Positions 10,110 to 19,848 of a stretch of DNA of 64,000 nt are shown here, piece after piece. Position 1 is the first letter of the stretch. Each line of letters opens with the position of its first letter. The stretch lies in the NCBI GenBank assembly GCA_011391495.1, contig JAABQK010000013.1:16524-80523 (forward strand), given 5' to 3'. Source of the DNA: Hydrogenophaga sp. GTDB taxonomy: Bacteria; Pseudomonadota; Gammaproteobacteria; Burkholderiales; Burkholderiaceae_C. Under the pieces are notes generated by a model that saw only the letters and a program-made list of their open reading frames with translations, did not search any database and was not told the origin of the DNA. A program made the position numbers and the translations under genes.

Positions 10110-11036
10110 TCAAATCAGGTCTTTCGGATCGTCAAAGTGCGCTTCCACATCGCTGGGCAGCAGCTGGATCGACGCGCGCAAGCCGGGAACGGCGCTCATC
10201 AGCGCCTGCTCGACGCTGGCGCGCACGGCAGCCGCCCTTCCCAGCGACCAGCTCGCCGGCATGTGCATGTGCATGTCGACAAAGCGGCGCTGTCCCGCCT
10301 TGCGGGTACTGACGTGGTCGAAACGGATGATGGAAACTTCATTGCTCTGGCTCGCAAAGCCATCGAGCGTCTGCTGGATGGTGGCCATGACATCGGGCTC
10401 CACCGCCTCGTCCATCAGTCCCTGGGATGAGCGCCACATCAGGTGGAAGCCTTCCTTCAGAATGTTGGCCGCCACGCCCATGGCCACGATGGCGTCCAGC
10501 CACAGCCAGCCGGTGAAGTGCACCATGGCAATGCCGATCACCACGCCCACCGAGGTCCAGACGTCGGTCACCAGGTGTTTGGCGTCGGCCTCCAGCGCGA
10601 TGGATCGGTGCTGTTTCGCAGCGCCAAACATCACCCAGGCCAGCAGGCCGTTGAGCGCCGAACTGGCCACCGACAAGGCCAGGCCCCAGCCCACCTGTTC
10701 GATCGGCTGCGGGTCGAACAGCCGGTGCCCTGCCGTCCAGATGATGCCCAGCGCCGCCGCAATGATCAGGATGCCCTCAAACCCGGACGAGAAATACTCG
10801 GCCTTGTGGTGACCATACGGATGGTCCTCGTCGGCCGGGCGGGCGGCGATGGTCACCATCACCAGACCGAAGATCGCGCTCGCCAGGTTCACCAGCGACT
10901 CCATCGCGTCGGACAACAGGCCGACCGAGTCGGTGATGACCCATGCCAGGGTCTTGAGCGTGATGGTGATGACGGCCACCACCACCGACGCCATGAGCAG
11001 GCGTTGCGGGGTGAGGAAGCGGGAGGCAATGTTCAT
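10110..11036 (-). CDS. Cation diffusion facilitator (FieF/YiiP-like metal efflux)
   Basis: A 308-residue inner-membrane proton/metal antiporter. The transmembrane metal site is seen in DSVGLLSDAMESLVN and HLVTDVWTS, the loop motif is HPYGHHKAEYFSS, and the cytoplasmic C-terminal dimer domain contains FVDMHMHMP. This pattern fits the FieF/YiiP zinc/iron exporters, but specificity is not certain. A much longer open frame runs upstream through the antisense of glgB, but MNIASRFLTPQRL at 11036 is the natural start. It is divergent from the glycogen operon. Confidence 0.93.
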   Translation of the reverse strand: MNIASRFLTPQRLLMASVVVAVITITLKTLAWVITDSVGLLSDAMESLVNLASAIFGLVMVTIAARPADEDHPYGHHKAEYFSSGFEGILIIAAALGIIWTAGHRLFDPQPIEQVGWGLALSVASSALNGLLAWVMFGAAKQHRSIALEADAKHLVTDVWTSVGVVIGIAMVHFTGWLWLDAIVAMGVAANILKEGFHLMWRSSQGLMDEAVEPDVMATIQQTLDGFASQSNEVSIIRFDHVSTRKAGQRRFVDMHMHMPASWSLGRAAAVRASVEQALMSAVPGLRASIQLLPSDVEAHFDDPKDLI

Positions 11037-11084
11037 GTGTTGATTGTCGCCCAGCGGCCGTGCGGGGGCCAAGGTCTGCCGAAG

Positions 11085-11154
11085 CGGTATACCCGTCGGA
11101 TACCGGGCGCTCCGCATCGAAACAGGGCGGACCGTCCTGTAACCGATGGGTACC
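11085..11154. promoter_or_regulatory. Cluster of dyads between the divergent cation exporter and glg operon
   Basis: Within the 153-base divergent spacer three dyads are visible: CGGTAT-N9-ATACCG (11085-11105), an imperfect 19-base palindrome with arms ACAGG/CCTGT (11122-11140), and GGGTACCC (11147-11154). I see no convincing -35/-10 pair. These are candidate operator sites for either direction, and no regulator gene is adjacent. Confidence 0.35.
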
Positions 11155-11189
11155 CGTTCGGTGCCAGAATGGCTTGAACGCACGCATCC

Positions 11190-13127
11190 ATGAACAAAAA
11201 CCCCTCCGACCACCTCCCCCCCGTGCCCGCCCAGCCGGCGGGCAGGTTTGCCAGCACCTGGCTCGGCGAGACGGATGTCTGGCTGCTCGCCGAGGGCAAA
11301 CACCGGCGGCCCTGGCAGAAACTCGGCGCACATCCCACGGTGCTCGATGGTGCGGCGGGTACCGCGTTCGCGGTCTGGGCGCCGCACGCGCGTTCGATCG
11401 GGCTGGCGGGTGACTTCAACAGCTGGCAGCCTCAGCCGATGCGCCTGCGCCCCGAGTGCGGCGTGTGGGAGCTGTTCGTGCCCGGCGCTGGCGTGGGCGA
11501 CTGGTACAAGTTCGAGGTCCAGGGCGTTGATGGCCGGCACGTGTTCAAGACCGACCCCTATGCGCGCGAAACGGAACTGCCACCCGGCAATGCCGCGCGC
11601 GTGTGCGCACCGCTGCGCACGGCACCGGTACCCGCCGCGACGCACCAGCGGCCCGCCGCGCCCATGGCCATCTACGAAGTGCACGCCGGCTCCTGGAAGC
11701 GCCCCGACGGCCCGCACACGATCCCCACCTGGGACGATCTGGCCAGCCACCTCGTCCCCTACGCCGCCGGCCTGGGCTTCACCCACCTGGAGCTGCTGCC
11801 CGTCAGCGAGCACCCGTTCTACGCCTCCTGGGGTTACCAGCCCACGGGTCTGTATGCGCCCACCGCGCGCCACGGCTCTCCCGAGGCCTTTCGCCGCTTT
11901 GTGGACGCGGCGCACGCCGCCGGCCTGAAGCTGATCCTGGACTGGGTGCCCGCCCACTTCCCCGCCGACGAACACGCGCTGGCGCGCTTCGACGGCACGG
12001 CGCTGTACGAACACGCCGACCCGCGCGAAGGTTTCCACCGCGACTGGAACACCCTCATCTACAACTTCGGCCGCCACGAGGTGCGCAACTTCCTGGTCGG
12101 CAACGCGCTGTTCTGGGTCGAGCAGTACGGCATCGACGGCCTGCGCGTGGACGCGGTGGCGTCCATGCTCTACCGCGACTACAGCCGCCCGCCCGGCGAG
12201 TGGGTGCCCAACCGCGACGGCGGGCGCGAGAACTACGAGGCCATCGCCTTCCTGCGCGAGGTGCACGATGTGCTGCAACGCGAAGCGCCGCAGGCCACCA
12301 CCATCGCCGAGGAGTCCACCGCCTTCCCGCGCGTGACCGGCCCGGTGGCCGAAGGGGGTCTGGGCTTCGACCACAAATGGAACATGGGCTGGATGCACGA
12401 CACCCTGGCCTATTTTTCGATGGACCCGGTGCACCGGCGCTGGCACCACCACAAGCTCACCTTCGCGATGATGTACGCGCACAGCGAAGACTACGTGCTG
12501 CCGCTCTCGCACGACGAGGTGGTGCATGGCAAGGGCTCGCTGCTGGGCAAGATGGCCGGCGACCGCTGGCAGCAACTCGCCAACCTGCGCGCACTCTACG
12601 GCTGGATGTACGCCCACCCCGGCAAGAAGCTGCTGTTCATGGGCGCCGAACTCGCCCAGCCCAGCGAGTGGGACCACGACAGCGAACTGCCCTGGCACCT
12701 GCTGGGCGACCCGGCGCACGCCGGCGTGCAGCGCCTGGTCGGTGACCTCAACCAGGCCTACCGCGCGCAGCCGGCCCTGCATGCGCGCGACACCGACCCG
12801 AACAGCTTCCAGTGGCTGGTGGTGGACGACGCCGACCACTCGGTGCTGGCCTTCGCGCGCTACGGCCACAGGCTGGAAGACACGGTGGTGCTGATCGCCA
12901 ACCTCACGCCGATGGTGCGCCACGGTTACCGCGTCGGCCTGCCCCACGGTGGCGCCTGGCACGAAACCCTCAACACCGATTCGGCGCACTACGGCGGCAG
13001 CAATGTTGGCAACCACGGCCACGTGCTGGCAGACGAGGTGCGGATGCACGGCCAGCGCTGGTCCGCGGCGTTCACGCTGCCGCCACTGGCGGTGCTTTGG
13101 TTGCAGCCAGAACCCGCGGGCACATGA
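11190..13127 (+). CDS. glgB: 1,4-alpha-glucan branching enzyme GlgB
   Basis: This enzyme introduces alpha-1,6 branches into glycogen. At 645 residues it is shorter than the ~730-residue two-CBM enterobacterial form. It has one N-terminal CBM48 ([20 protein letters not shown]), a GH13 barrel with nucleophile Asp in [11 protein letters not shown] (~320), acid Glu in IAEEST (~374) and stabilising Asp in [12 protein letters not shown] (~443), and a C-terminal beta domain. It is the first gene of the glycogen operon. Its stop overlaps the glgX start (ATGA), implying coupled translation. Confidence 0.97.
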   Translation: MNKNPSDHLPPVPAQPAGRFASTWLGETDVWLLAEGKHRRPWQKLGAHPTVLDGAAGTAFAVWAPHARSIGLAGDFNSWQPQPMRLRPECGVWELFVPGAGVGDWYKFEVQGVDGRHVFKTDPYARETELPPGNAARVCAPLRTAPVPAATHQRPAAPMAIYEVHAGSWKRPDGPHTIPTWDDLASHLVPYAAGLGFTHLELLPVSEHPFYASWGYQPTGLYAPTARHGSPEAFRRFVDAAHAAGLKLILDWVPAHFPADEHALARFDGTALYEHADPREGFHRDWNTLIYNFGRHEVRNFLVGNALFWVEQYGIDGLRVDAVASMLYRDYSRPPGEWVPNRDGGRENYEAIAFLREVHDVLQREAPQATTIAEESTAFPRVTGPVAEGGLGFDHKWNMGWMHDTLAYFSMDPVHRRWHHHKLTFAMMYAHSEDYVLPLSHDEVVHGKGSLLGKMAGDRWQQLANLRALYGWMYAHPGKKLLFMGAELAQPSEWDHDSELPWHLLGDPAHAGVQRLVGDLNQAYRAQPALHARDTDPNSFQWLVVDDADHSVLAFARYGHRLEDTVVLIANLTPMVRHGYRVGLPHGGAWHETLNTDSAHYGGSNVGNHGHVLADEVRMHGQRWSAAFTLPPLAVLWLQPEPAGT

Positions 13128-15286
13128 GCACGGCGCACCTCACCCCTGAATTGGGCGCCCGCCTGCATGCGCAGGACGGGCAACCCGGCGTGCGCTTCGC
13201 CGTCTGGGCGCCGCAGGCCGAGGGCGTGGCCGTGTGCCTGTTCGGCACCGCGACCGGCCCCGAGACGCGGCGCATCGCGCTGTCACCTGCAGGCAACGGC
13301 GTCTGGCAAGCCTTCGTGGCCGGCCTCACCGCCGGCCAGCTGTATGGCCTGCGCGCCAGCGGCCCCTGGAACCCCGAAGCCGGCCAGCGTTTCAATCCGG
13401 CCCGCCTGCTGCTCGACCCCTGGGCCCTGTCCCTGGTGGGCGGCACCGCGCGGCTGGCCCTGCAGACCGGCCACAGCGTGGCCGATCCGCTGCACCCCAC
13501 CCAGGCCTGGGCCGATCACCAGCCCGACCCGCACGACAACGCCGCGGCCAGCCCGAAGTGCGTGGTGCTGGACAGCGCCACCGAGCTGGTCGAGGGGAGC
13601 GCCATCGCGCCGCGGCCGGTGCAGGCGGGTGACCGCGTGGTCCTCTACGAGGCCCACGTGAAGGCGCTCACCCGCCTGCACCCGGAGCTGCCCGAAGCCC
13701 TGCGCGGCAGCTACGCTGCCCTCGCCCACCCGGTGGTGTTGCAGCACCTGCAGCGCCTAGGCATCACAACCGTCTGCCTGCTGCCCGTGCACCAGCACAT
13801 CAGCGAGCGCCACCTGCTCGCGCGCGGCCTCTCCAACCACTGGGGCTACAACACCCTCAGCGCCTTTGCGCCCGAACCGGCCTACGCCGCCTGCACCGCA
13901 GGCCAGGACCCGGGTTCGCCGGAGCAGGCGGCTGCCGTGCGTGCCGAGTTCCGCCGGATGGTGGACGCGCTGCACCGCGCCGGCATCGAGCTGGTGCTGG
14001 ACGTGGTGTTCAACCACACGGCCGAGAGCGACCCCGACGGCCCCACGCTCGGCTGGCGCGGCCTGGGCCAGAGCGACTGGTACGCCATGGCAGGGCACGG
14101 CGTGCCACACAACTTCAGCGGCTGCGGCAACAGCCTGAACGTGGGCGAGCCCCGCGTGATCCAGTGGGTGATGGACAGCCTGCGCTGGTGGGTGCAGGCC
14201 TATGGTGTGGACGGCTTCCGGTTTGACCTCGCCGTGTCGCTCGGTCGCGTCGCCGCGCTCGGCCACGCCTTCCACCCGCACGCGCCACTGCTCAGTGCCA
14301 TGGCACAAGACCCCGTGCTGCGCCAGGTGCGCCTGATCGCCGAACCCTGGGACGTGGGCCCGAACGGTCACCACACCGGCGGCTTCGCGCCCGGCTGGCT
14401 GGAGTGGAACGACGCTTTTCGCGACGACGTGCGTGCCTTCTGGCTCGGCCACCATGCCTCGCTCGGTGCGCTGGCCAGCCGCGTGTGCGCCAGCAGCGAC
14501 CTGTTTGACCGCCAGGGACGGGCGCCCGCGGCCAGCGTGAACATGCTCACCGCACACGATGGCTTCAACCTGGCCGATCTCACCGCCTACAGCCACAAAC
14601 ACAACGCCGCCAACGGTGAAGATAACCGCGACGGCCACGACCACAACCTGAGCGCCAACGCCGGCATCGAAGGCGCCACCGACGACCCGGTCGTGCTGCA
14701 CCGGCGTGGCCTGTGGCGGCGCGCCCTGCTCGCCACCCTCTTCTGTGCACAGGGCACCCCCCAGTTGCTGGCGGGCGACGAGATCGGGCACAGCCAGCAG
14801 GGCAACAACAACAGCTACTGCCAGGACAACCCGGTCACCTGGCTGGACTGGACCCAGCCCGACCGCGGGCTGGCCGAATTCGTGTCGCAGCTCGCCGCGC
14901 TGCGGCGCAGGCACCCGGGCCTGCGCCATGCGCGCTGGTTCAGCGGCCAGCCCACCGCCGAAGGCGGTCCGGCCGACATCCACTGGCTGCACGGCGACGG
15001 CCAGGCCATGCACGCCGAGGCCTGGCACAACAGCCAGCACTGCACTCTGGGCGCGGTGATCACCGTCGGCGAAGAGGGCAAGCCGCCCGCTGAGCGGCTG
15101 CTGCTGATCTGGCACGCCGGCCGCGGCCACACCACCATGGCCCTGCCCCCGGGCCGCTGGTCGCTGCGACTGGACAGCGCCCGGAACTTCGTGGCCCTGG
15201 ACGCCCCGGCTGGCCAGTCCGTGGCGGGCCCGATGCACCTCGGCGAGCCCACGGTGTGCCTGCTGGTCCAGAGTTTGCAAGGCTGA
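13124..15286 (+). CDS. glgX: Glycogen debranching enzyme GlgX (isoamylase type)
   Basis: A 720-residue GH13 debranching enzyme that hydrolyses alpha-1,6 links in phosphorylase-trimmed glycogen. The N-terminal CBM48-like domain contains [17 protein letters not shown]. The catalytic segments are [15 protein letters not shown] (Asp ~367), [10 protein letters not shown] (Glu ~407) and [11 protein letters not shown] (Asp ~478). [17 protein letters not shown] is a family hallmark. The ATG at 13124 overlaps the glgB stop and is chosen over in-frame codons inside glgB. The gene ends in TGATG shared with malQ. Confidence 0.95.
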   Translation: MSTAHLTPELGARLHAQDGQPGVRFAVWAPQAEGVAVCLFGTATGPETRRIALSPAGNGVWQAFVAGLTAGQLYGLRASGPWNPEAGQRFNPARLLLDPWALSLVGGTARLALQTGHSVADPLHPTQAWADHQPDPHDNAAASPKCVVLDSATELVEGSAIAPRPVQAGDRVVLYEAHVKALTRLHPELPEALRGSYAALAHPVVLQHLQRLGITTVCLLPVHQHISERHLLARGLSNHWGYNTLSAFAPEPAYAACTAGQDPGSPEQAAAVRAEFRRMVDALHRAGIELVLDVVFNHTAESDPDGPTLGWRGLGQSDWYAMAGHGVPHNFSGCGNSLNVGEPRVIQWVMDSLRWWVQAYGVDGFRFDLAVSLGRVAALGHAFHPHAPLLSAMAQDPVLRQVRLIAEPWDVGPNGHHTGGFAPGWLEWNDAFRDDVRAFWLGHHASLGALASRVCASSDLFDRQGRAPAASVNMLTAHDGFNLADLTAYSHKHNAANGEDNRDGHDHNLSANAGIEGATDDPVVLHRRGLWRRALLATLFCAQGTPQLLAGDEIGHSQQGNNNSYCQDNPVTWLDWTQPDRGLAEFVSQLAALRRRHPGLRHARWFSGQPTAEGGPADIHWLHGDGQAMHAEAWHNSQHCTLGAVITVGEEGKPPAERLLLIWHAGRGHTTMALPPGRWSLRLDSARNFVALDAPAGQSVAGPMHLGEPTVCLLVQSLQG

Positions 15287-16830
15287 TGCCCTCACCACGC
15301 ACCACGCACCACGCCATGAACCACCACCCCAGCGACCTGCTTTCGCGCCGAACCAGCGGTGTGCTGCTGCACATCACCAGCCTGCCCGGCCCCCACGGCT
15401 CGGGCGACCTCGGGCCTGGTGCGCGCCACTTTGTGGACTGGCTGGCCTCGGCGGGCCAGTCGCTGTGGCAGATACTGCCCCTCTCGCCGGCGGGTCCGGG
15501 CAACTCGCCCTACCAGAGCGTCTCGGCCTTTGCCGGCAGCCCGCTGATGGTGGACCTGGACCAGCTGGTGCATCTGGGCTGGCTGCCCTGGATGGCGCGC
15601 AAGGGCTTCGACCACCACCGCTGCGATTTCGAACGCGTGGCGCCCTACCGCATGGCCTGCCTGCGCAAGGCCTGGGACGGCTTCACGCAGCGTGCCACCG
15701 ACATCTGCCGCGAGGCCCTGGCCGACTTCTGCACCGAACAGGCGCACTGGCTGGACGACTATGCCCTTTTCATGGTGCTCGACGAGCGACACGGTGGTCC
15801 CTGGTCGCTCTGGCCCGAGCCACTGGCCCGGCGCGACCCGGCGGCGCTGGCCGCGGTGCGCGAGCAGTCGGCCCACGCGCTGGGTTTCTGGCGCTTCGTG
15901 CAATGGCGTTTCTGGGTGCAGTGGCAGGCGCTGCGCACCTACGCCCGCGAGCGTGGCGTGCAGATGGTGGGCGACGCGCCCATCTTCGTCGCGCACCACA
16001 GCGCCGACGTCTGGGCCCACGCCAGCGAGTTCCGGCTCGATGAGCAATGCGAGCCGCTGGTCGTGGCCGGCGTGCCACCCGACTACTTCAGTGCCTCCGG
16101 CCAGCGCTGGGGCAACCCGCTCTACAACTGGGAAAGCATGGCGCACCACGGCTACCGCTGGTGGAAAGACCGGCTGGCCCACCTGTTCCAGCAGGTAGAC
16201 GTGGTCCGGCTCGATCACTTTCGCGGCTTCGAGGCCCACTGGGAAATTCCGGCCAGCGAGCCCACGGCCGTGGCGGGCTGCTGGCAACCCGGGCCGGGCC
16301 GGCCTTTCTTCGAAGCGATCCAGGAGGAGCTGGGCCACCTGCCCATCATTGCGGAAGACCTGGGCGTGATCACGCCCGAGGTGACCGCGCTGCGCGAGGC
16401 CTGCGGTTTTCCGGGCATGCGCATCCTGCAGTTCGCCTTTGGCAGTGGCCCGGCCAATCCCTACCTGCCACACAACCTGGAACGCCACACGGTGGCCTAC
16501 ACCGGCACCCACGACAACGACACAACCGCGGGCTGGTGGACCAGCGCCACCACGGCTGAAAAGGCATCGGCGCGCGACTACCTCGGCGCGGGCGTGGACG
16601 CCGAGCCGCACTGGATGCTGATCCGCGCACTGTCGATGTCGATCGCCAACACCCTGGTCGTGCCGTTCCAGGACGTGCTGGGCCTGGACAGCAAACACCG
16701 CATGAACACCCCGGGCCGGGCCACCGGCTGCTGGGAATGGCGCTTCGACTGGAGCCAGGTCGACCACCGCCCGGCCGAGCGGCTGGCGGCCCTGACCCAC
16801 GCCCACGGCCGATGGCCAGCCCGCCCCTGA
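15286..16830 (+). CDS. malQ: 4-alpha-glucanotransferase (amylomaltase)
   Basis: A GH77 enzyme that disproportionates maltodextrins, recycling the short chains left after debranching. The N-terminus reads SGVLLHITSLPGPHGSGDLG. Catalytic residues lie in DVVRLDHFRGFE (Asp ~308), IAEDLGVITPEV (Glu ~356) and YTGTHDNDTTAGW (Asp ~411). The ATG at 15286 overlaps the glgX stop as TGATG. A second ATG at 15316 (MNHHPSDLL) is a possible alternative. Its place inside the glg operon suggests a role in glycogen turnover rather than maltose uptake. Confidence 0.94.
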   Translation: MPSPRTTHHAMNHHPSDLLSRRTSGVLLHITSLPGPHGSGDLGPGARHFVDWLASAGQSLWQILPLSPAGPGNSPYQSVSAFAGSPLMVDLDQLVHLGWLPWMARKGFDHHRCDFERVAPYRMACLRKAWDGFTQRATDICREALADFCTEQAHWLDDYALFMVLDERHGGPWSLWPEPLARRDPAALAAVREQSAHALGFWRFVQWRFWVQWQALRTYARERGVQMVGDAPIFVAHHSADVWAHASEFRLDEQCEPLVVAGVPPDYFSASGQRWGNPLYNWESMAHHGYRWWKDRLAHLFQQVDVVRLDHFRGFEAHWEIPASEPTAVAGCWQPGPGRPFFEAIQEELGHLPIIAEDLGVITPEVTALREACGFPGMRILQFAFGSGPANPYLPHNLERHTVAYTGTHDNDTTAGWWTSATTAEKASARDYLGAGVDAEPHWMLIRALSMSIANTLVVPFQDVLGLDSKHRMNTPGRATGCWEWRFDWSQVDHRPAERLAALTHAHGRWPARP

Positions 16831-16863
16831 TCACACCGACTTGCATCACAACAGGAGACACGC

Positions 16864-18126
16864 ATGGACCAGAAGACCACCCCCCAGTACCTGGCCAAAC
16901 GCACCATCGCCCTGGTGCTGGCCGGCGGTCGCGGCTCGCGCCTGCAGGCGCTGACCGACCGCCGCGCCAAACCCGCGGTGTACTTCGGTGGCAAGTTCCG
17001 CATCATCGACTTTGCGCTCTCCAACTGCCTGAACTCGGGCGTGCGTCGCATCGGCGTGGTGACCCAATACAAGTCACACAGCCTGCTGCGCCACCTGCAG
17101 CGCGGCTGGAGCTTCCTGCGCAACGAGTTCAACGAGTTCATCGACCTGCTGCCGGCCCAGCAGCGCATGAACGACGAGAGCTGGTATCTCGGCACGGCCG
17201 ATGCGGTCTACCAGAACCTGGACATCCTGCTGGCCCACAAGCCCGATTACATCCTGGTGCTGGCCGGCGACCACATCTACAAGATGGACTACGCCGCCCT
17301 CATCGCCGACCATGTGGCGCAGGGCAAAAAATGCACGGTGGCCTGCATCGAGGTGCCGCTGGCCGAAGCCTCCGCCTTTGGCGTGATGGCCATCGACAAC
17401 CAGCGCCGCATCGTCCATTTTCTGGAGAAGCCGGCCCAGCCACCCGCCATGCCCGGCAAGCCCGGCATGGCGCTGGCCAGCATGGGCATCTATGTGTTCG
17501 ACGCACAGCATCTCTACCAGGCCCTGAAGGCCGACGCCAGCATGCCCGGATCCACCCGCGACTTCGGCAAGGATGTGATCCCCGCCATGGTCGCCGCGGG
17601 CGAGGCTGTGGCGCATCCGTTCGGCATGTCCTGTGTCAAGAGCTCCCCCGAAGCGCCGGCCTACTGGCGCGACGTGGGCACGGTGGACGCCTACTGGGCC
17701 GCCAACCTCGACCTCACCGGCACCGTCCCCGAGCTCGACATGTACGACCGCGAGTGGCCGATCTGGACCTACCAGGAACAGCTGCCGCCGGCCAAGTTCG
17801 TGTTTGACGATGACGGCCGCCGCGGCATGGCGGTGGATTCGCTGGTCTCGGGCGGCTGCATCATCTCGGGCGCGCATGTGCGCCGCTCGGTGCTGTTCTC
17901 CAAGGTGCGGATCCACTCTTTCGCCTCGGTCGAAGAAGCGGTGCTGCTGCCCGAGGTGGATGTGGGCCGCAACTGCCAACTGCGCAAGGTGGTGATCGAC
18001 AACGGCTGCGTGATTCCCGACGGCATGCGCATCGGATGGGATGCCGCCGAAGATGCGCGCCGCTTCTTCCGCACCGACAGCGGCGTGGTGCTGGTCACGC
18101 GCGACATGCTCATGGCTTTGGAATGA
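16864..18126 (+). CDS. glgC: Glucose-1-phosphate adenylyltransferase (ADP-glucose pyrophosphorylase)
   Basis: The committed step of glycogen synthesis, making ADP-glucose from glucose-1-phosphate and ATP. The 420-residue protein has the nucleotide motif [12 protein letters not shown] near residue 20, [31 protein letters not shown], and a C-terminal left-handed beta-helix with hexapeptide repeats. These enzymes are normally allosteric, controlled by glycolytic intermediates. AGGAG seven bases before the ATG is the strongest ribosome binding site in the operon. One copy of the dispersed repeat follows the stop. Confidence 0.97.
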   Translation: MDQKTTPQYLAKRTIALVLAGGRGSRLQALTDRRAKPAVYFGGKFRIIDFALSNCLNSGVRRIGVVTQYKSHSLLRHLQRGWSFLRNEFNEFIDLLPAQQRMNDESWYLGTADAVYQNLDILLAHKPDYILVLAGDHIYKMDYAALIADHVAQGKKCTVACIEVPLAEASAFGVMAIDNQRRIVHFLEKPAQPPAMPGKPGMALASMGIYVFDAQHLYQALKADASMPGSTRDFGKDVIPAMVAAGEAVAHPFGMSCVKSSPEAPAYWRDVGTVDAYWAANLDLTGTVPELDMYDREWPIWTYQEQLPPAKFVFDDDGRRGMAVDSLVSGGCIISGAHVRRSVLFSKVRIHSFASVEEAVLLPEVDVGRNCQLRKVVIDNGCVIPDGMRIGWDAAEDARRFFRTDSGVVLVTRDMLMALE

Positions 18127-18143
18127 CCCCCGACGATTTGACC

Positions 18144-18220
18144 ACCCCCCGCGCCGCCTTCGGCGTCACCCCCCTGGAAGGGGGCCACACCAGCGGCCCG
18201 GCAAAGCCGGTTCCGCGGTG
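18144..18220 (+). repeat. Stop-proximal palindromic repeat, copy 2 (glgC-glgA spacer)
   Basis: This starts 17 bases after the glgC stop and fills the glgC-glgA spacer. It reads CCCCCCGCGCCGCC-TTC-GGCG, the hairpin ACCCCCCTGGAAGGGGG, then CCGGCAAAGCCGG and CCGCGGTG. Its orientation follows the plus-strand genes, the opposite DNA strand to copy 1, yet it is the same relative to transcription. It interrupts the otherwise tight operon. Confidence 0.85.
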
Positions 18221-18270
18221 TGCTGGATGGCGTGTCTTCAGGCGACTCGCCCCTGTTTTTTGATCAGTGC

Positions 18271-19815
18271 ATGAATCCGCTCAAAGTCCTTTACGTCTGC
18301 TCCGAGGTGTACCCGCTGCTCAAGACCGGTGGTCTGGCCGACGTCAGTGCCGGCCTGCCGCCCGCGCTGGCCGCGCAGGGTGCCGACGTGCGTCTGCTGC
18401 TGCCGGCCTTTCCGGCGGTGGCCGCAGGTGTGACGCCGGAAGGTCCGGTCCTGCCGGTGCCCGCGGGCGGCGCTCCCGGTCTGCCCGCCGGACTCGGGCC
18501 GCTGCCTGGTACCTCGCACGGACCTGACCCCTGGCTGCAGCGCGGGCGCATCGGCGCCAGTGGACAGCCGGTCTGGCTGCTGCACGCACCCGGCCTGTAC
18601 GGCCGCGGCGGCAATCCCTACCTGGACGGCAGCGGACACCCCTGGCCCGACAGCGCCGAACAGTTCGCCTGGCTGGGCTGGGCCGCCGCCCTGCTCGGCA
18701 CGGGTCTGGACCCGACCTGGTGCCCCGACGTGGTGCACGGCCACGACTGGCACGCCGGCCTGGCCTTCGCCTATCTGCACCAGCTGCGCTTGTCCGGTTC
18801 GCGCGCACCCGGCGCGGTGTTCACCATCCACAACCTGGCCTACCAGGGCGTGTTCCCCGCCAACGTGCGCGAGCGCCTGGGCCTGCCCGACGCGCTGTTC
18901 CACATGCAGGGACTGGAGTTCCACGGCCAGGTCTGCTTCATGAAAGCGGGCCTGGTGTACAGCGACGCGATCACCACTGTGAGCCCCACCTACGCGCGCG
19001 AGATCACCGGGCCGGAGCAGGGCTGCGGGCTGGACGGCGTGCTGCGACAGCGCCAGGAGGTGCTGCACGGCATCCTCAACGGCGTGGACGAAGTGGTGTG
19101 GAACCCGGCGACCGATCCGCTGGTGCAACCCGGTTTCGACGCCGACCACCTGCAGGGAAAGGCAGCTGCCAAGGCGCGCCTGCAAAAGGCGGTGGGCCTG
19201 CAGCCGCAGCCCGACGCGCTGCTGTTTTCGGTGGTCAGCCGTCTGACTGAACAGAAGGGCCTGCACCTGCTGCCCGCCGTGGTGGACGAACTGGTGCAGC
19301 GCGGCGGCCAGCTGATGGTGCTGGGCGCGGGCGATGCCACGATCGAGCAGGCCCTGGCCGACTGTGTGGCGCGCCACCCGGGCCGTGTGGCCCTGCGCAT
19401 CGGCTACGACGAAGCGCTGGCCCACGGCGTCATCGCCGGTGCCGACGTGATCCTGCTGCCCTCGCGCTTCGAGCCCTGCGGCCTGACCCAGCTCTATGGC
19501 CTGCGCTACGGCACGCTGCCTCTGGTACGCGCCGTGGGCGGCCTGGCCGACACCGTGACCGACTGCAGCCTGGAAAACCTCGACGAGGGCAGCGCCAGCG
19601 GCTTCGTCTTCCACCAGCTGAACGGGACCGAGCTTTCGGCTGCCCTGCGCCGCGCCTTTGCCCTGCAGCGCCGGCCGGCCGACTGGCGCGCCGTGCAGCG
19701 CCACGCCATGGCGCTGCGTTTCGACTGGGCGCGCGCCGCCAGCGCCTACCTGCAGGTGTACCGCCGGGCCGCCACCCGGACACCCCTCGCCATCCATGGC
19801 ACAGCTTCTGCTTGA
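18271..19815 (+). CDS. glgA: Glycogen synthase GlgA
   Basis: A GT5 glycogen synthase (514 residues) that adds glucose from ADP-glucose to the growing chain. The N-terminal ADP-glucose loop is EVYPLLKTGGLADV. HNLAYQGVF and the C-terminal GT-B motif EPCGLTQLYGLRYGTLPLV are family signatures. ATG 18271 (MNPLKVLYVCSEV) is chosen. An in-frame start at 18220 would add 17 residues coded partly by the repeat. A spacer of about 145 bases with the repeat separates it from glgC, while glgP follows 33 bases downstream. Confidence 0.96.
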   Translation: MNPLKVLYVCSEVYPLLKTGGLADVSAGLPPALAAQGADVRLLLPAFPAVAAGVTPEGPVLPVPAGGAPGLPAGLGPLPGTSHGPDPWLQRGRIGASGQPVWLLHAPGLYGRGGNPYLDGSGHPWPDSAEQFAWLGWAAALLGTGLDPTWCPDVVHGHDWHAGLAFAYLHQLRLSGSRAPGAVFTIHNLAYQGVFPANVRERLGLPDALFHMQGLEFHGQVCFMKAGLVYSDAITTVSPTYAREITGPEQGCGLDGVLRQRQEVLHGILNGVDEVVWNPATDPLVQPGFDADHLQGKAAAKARLQKAVGLQPQPDALLFSVVSRLTEQKGLHLLPAVVDELVQRGGQLMVLGAGDATIEQALADCVARHPGRVALRIGYDEALAHGVIAGADVILLPSRFEPCGLTQLYGLRYGTLPLVRAVGGLADTVTDCSLENLDEGSASGFVFHQLNGTELSAALRRAFALQRRPADWRAVQRHAMALRFDWARAASAYLQVYRRAATRTPLAIHGTASA

Positions 19816-19848
19816 GCCATCCCACCCCCCCACCGCAGACCGACCACC

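Noticed and set aside
11037..13049. N-terminal extension of the cation transporter frame through the antisense of glgB
   Set aside because: The extension is compositionally a shadow; the CDF family start is at 11036 and glgB is on the other strand.
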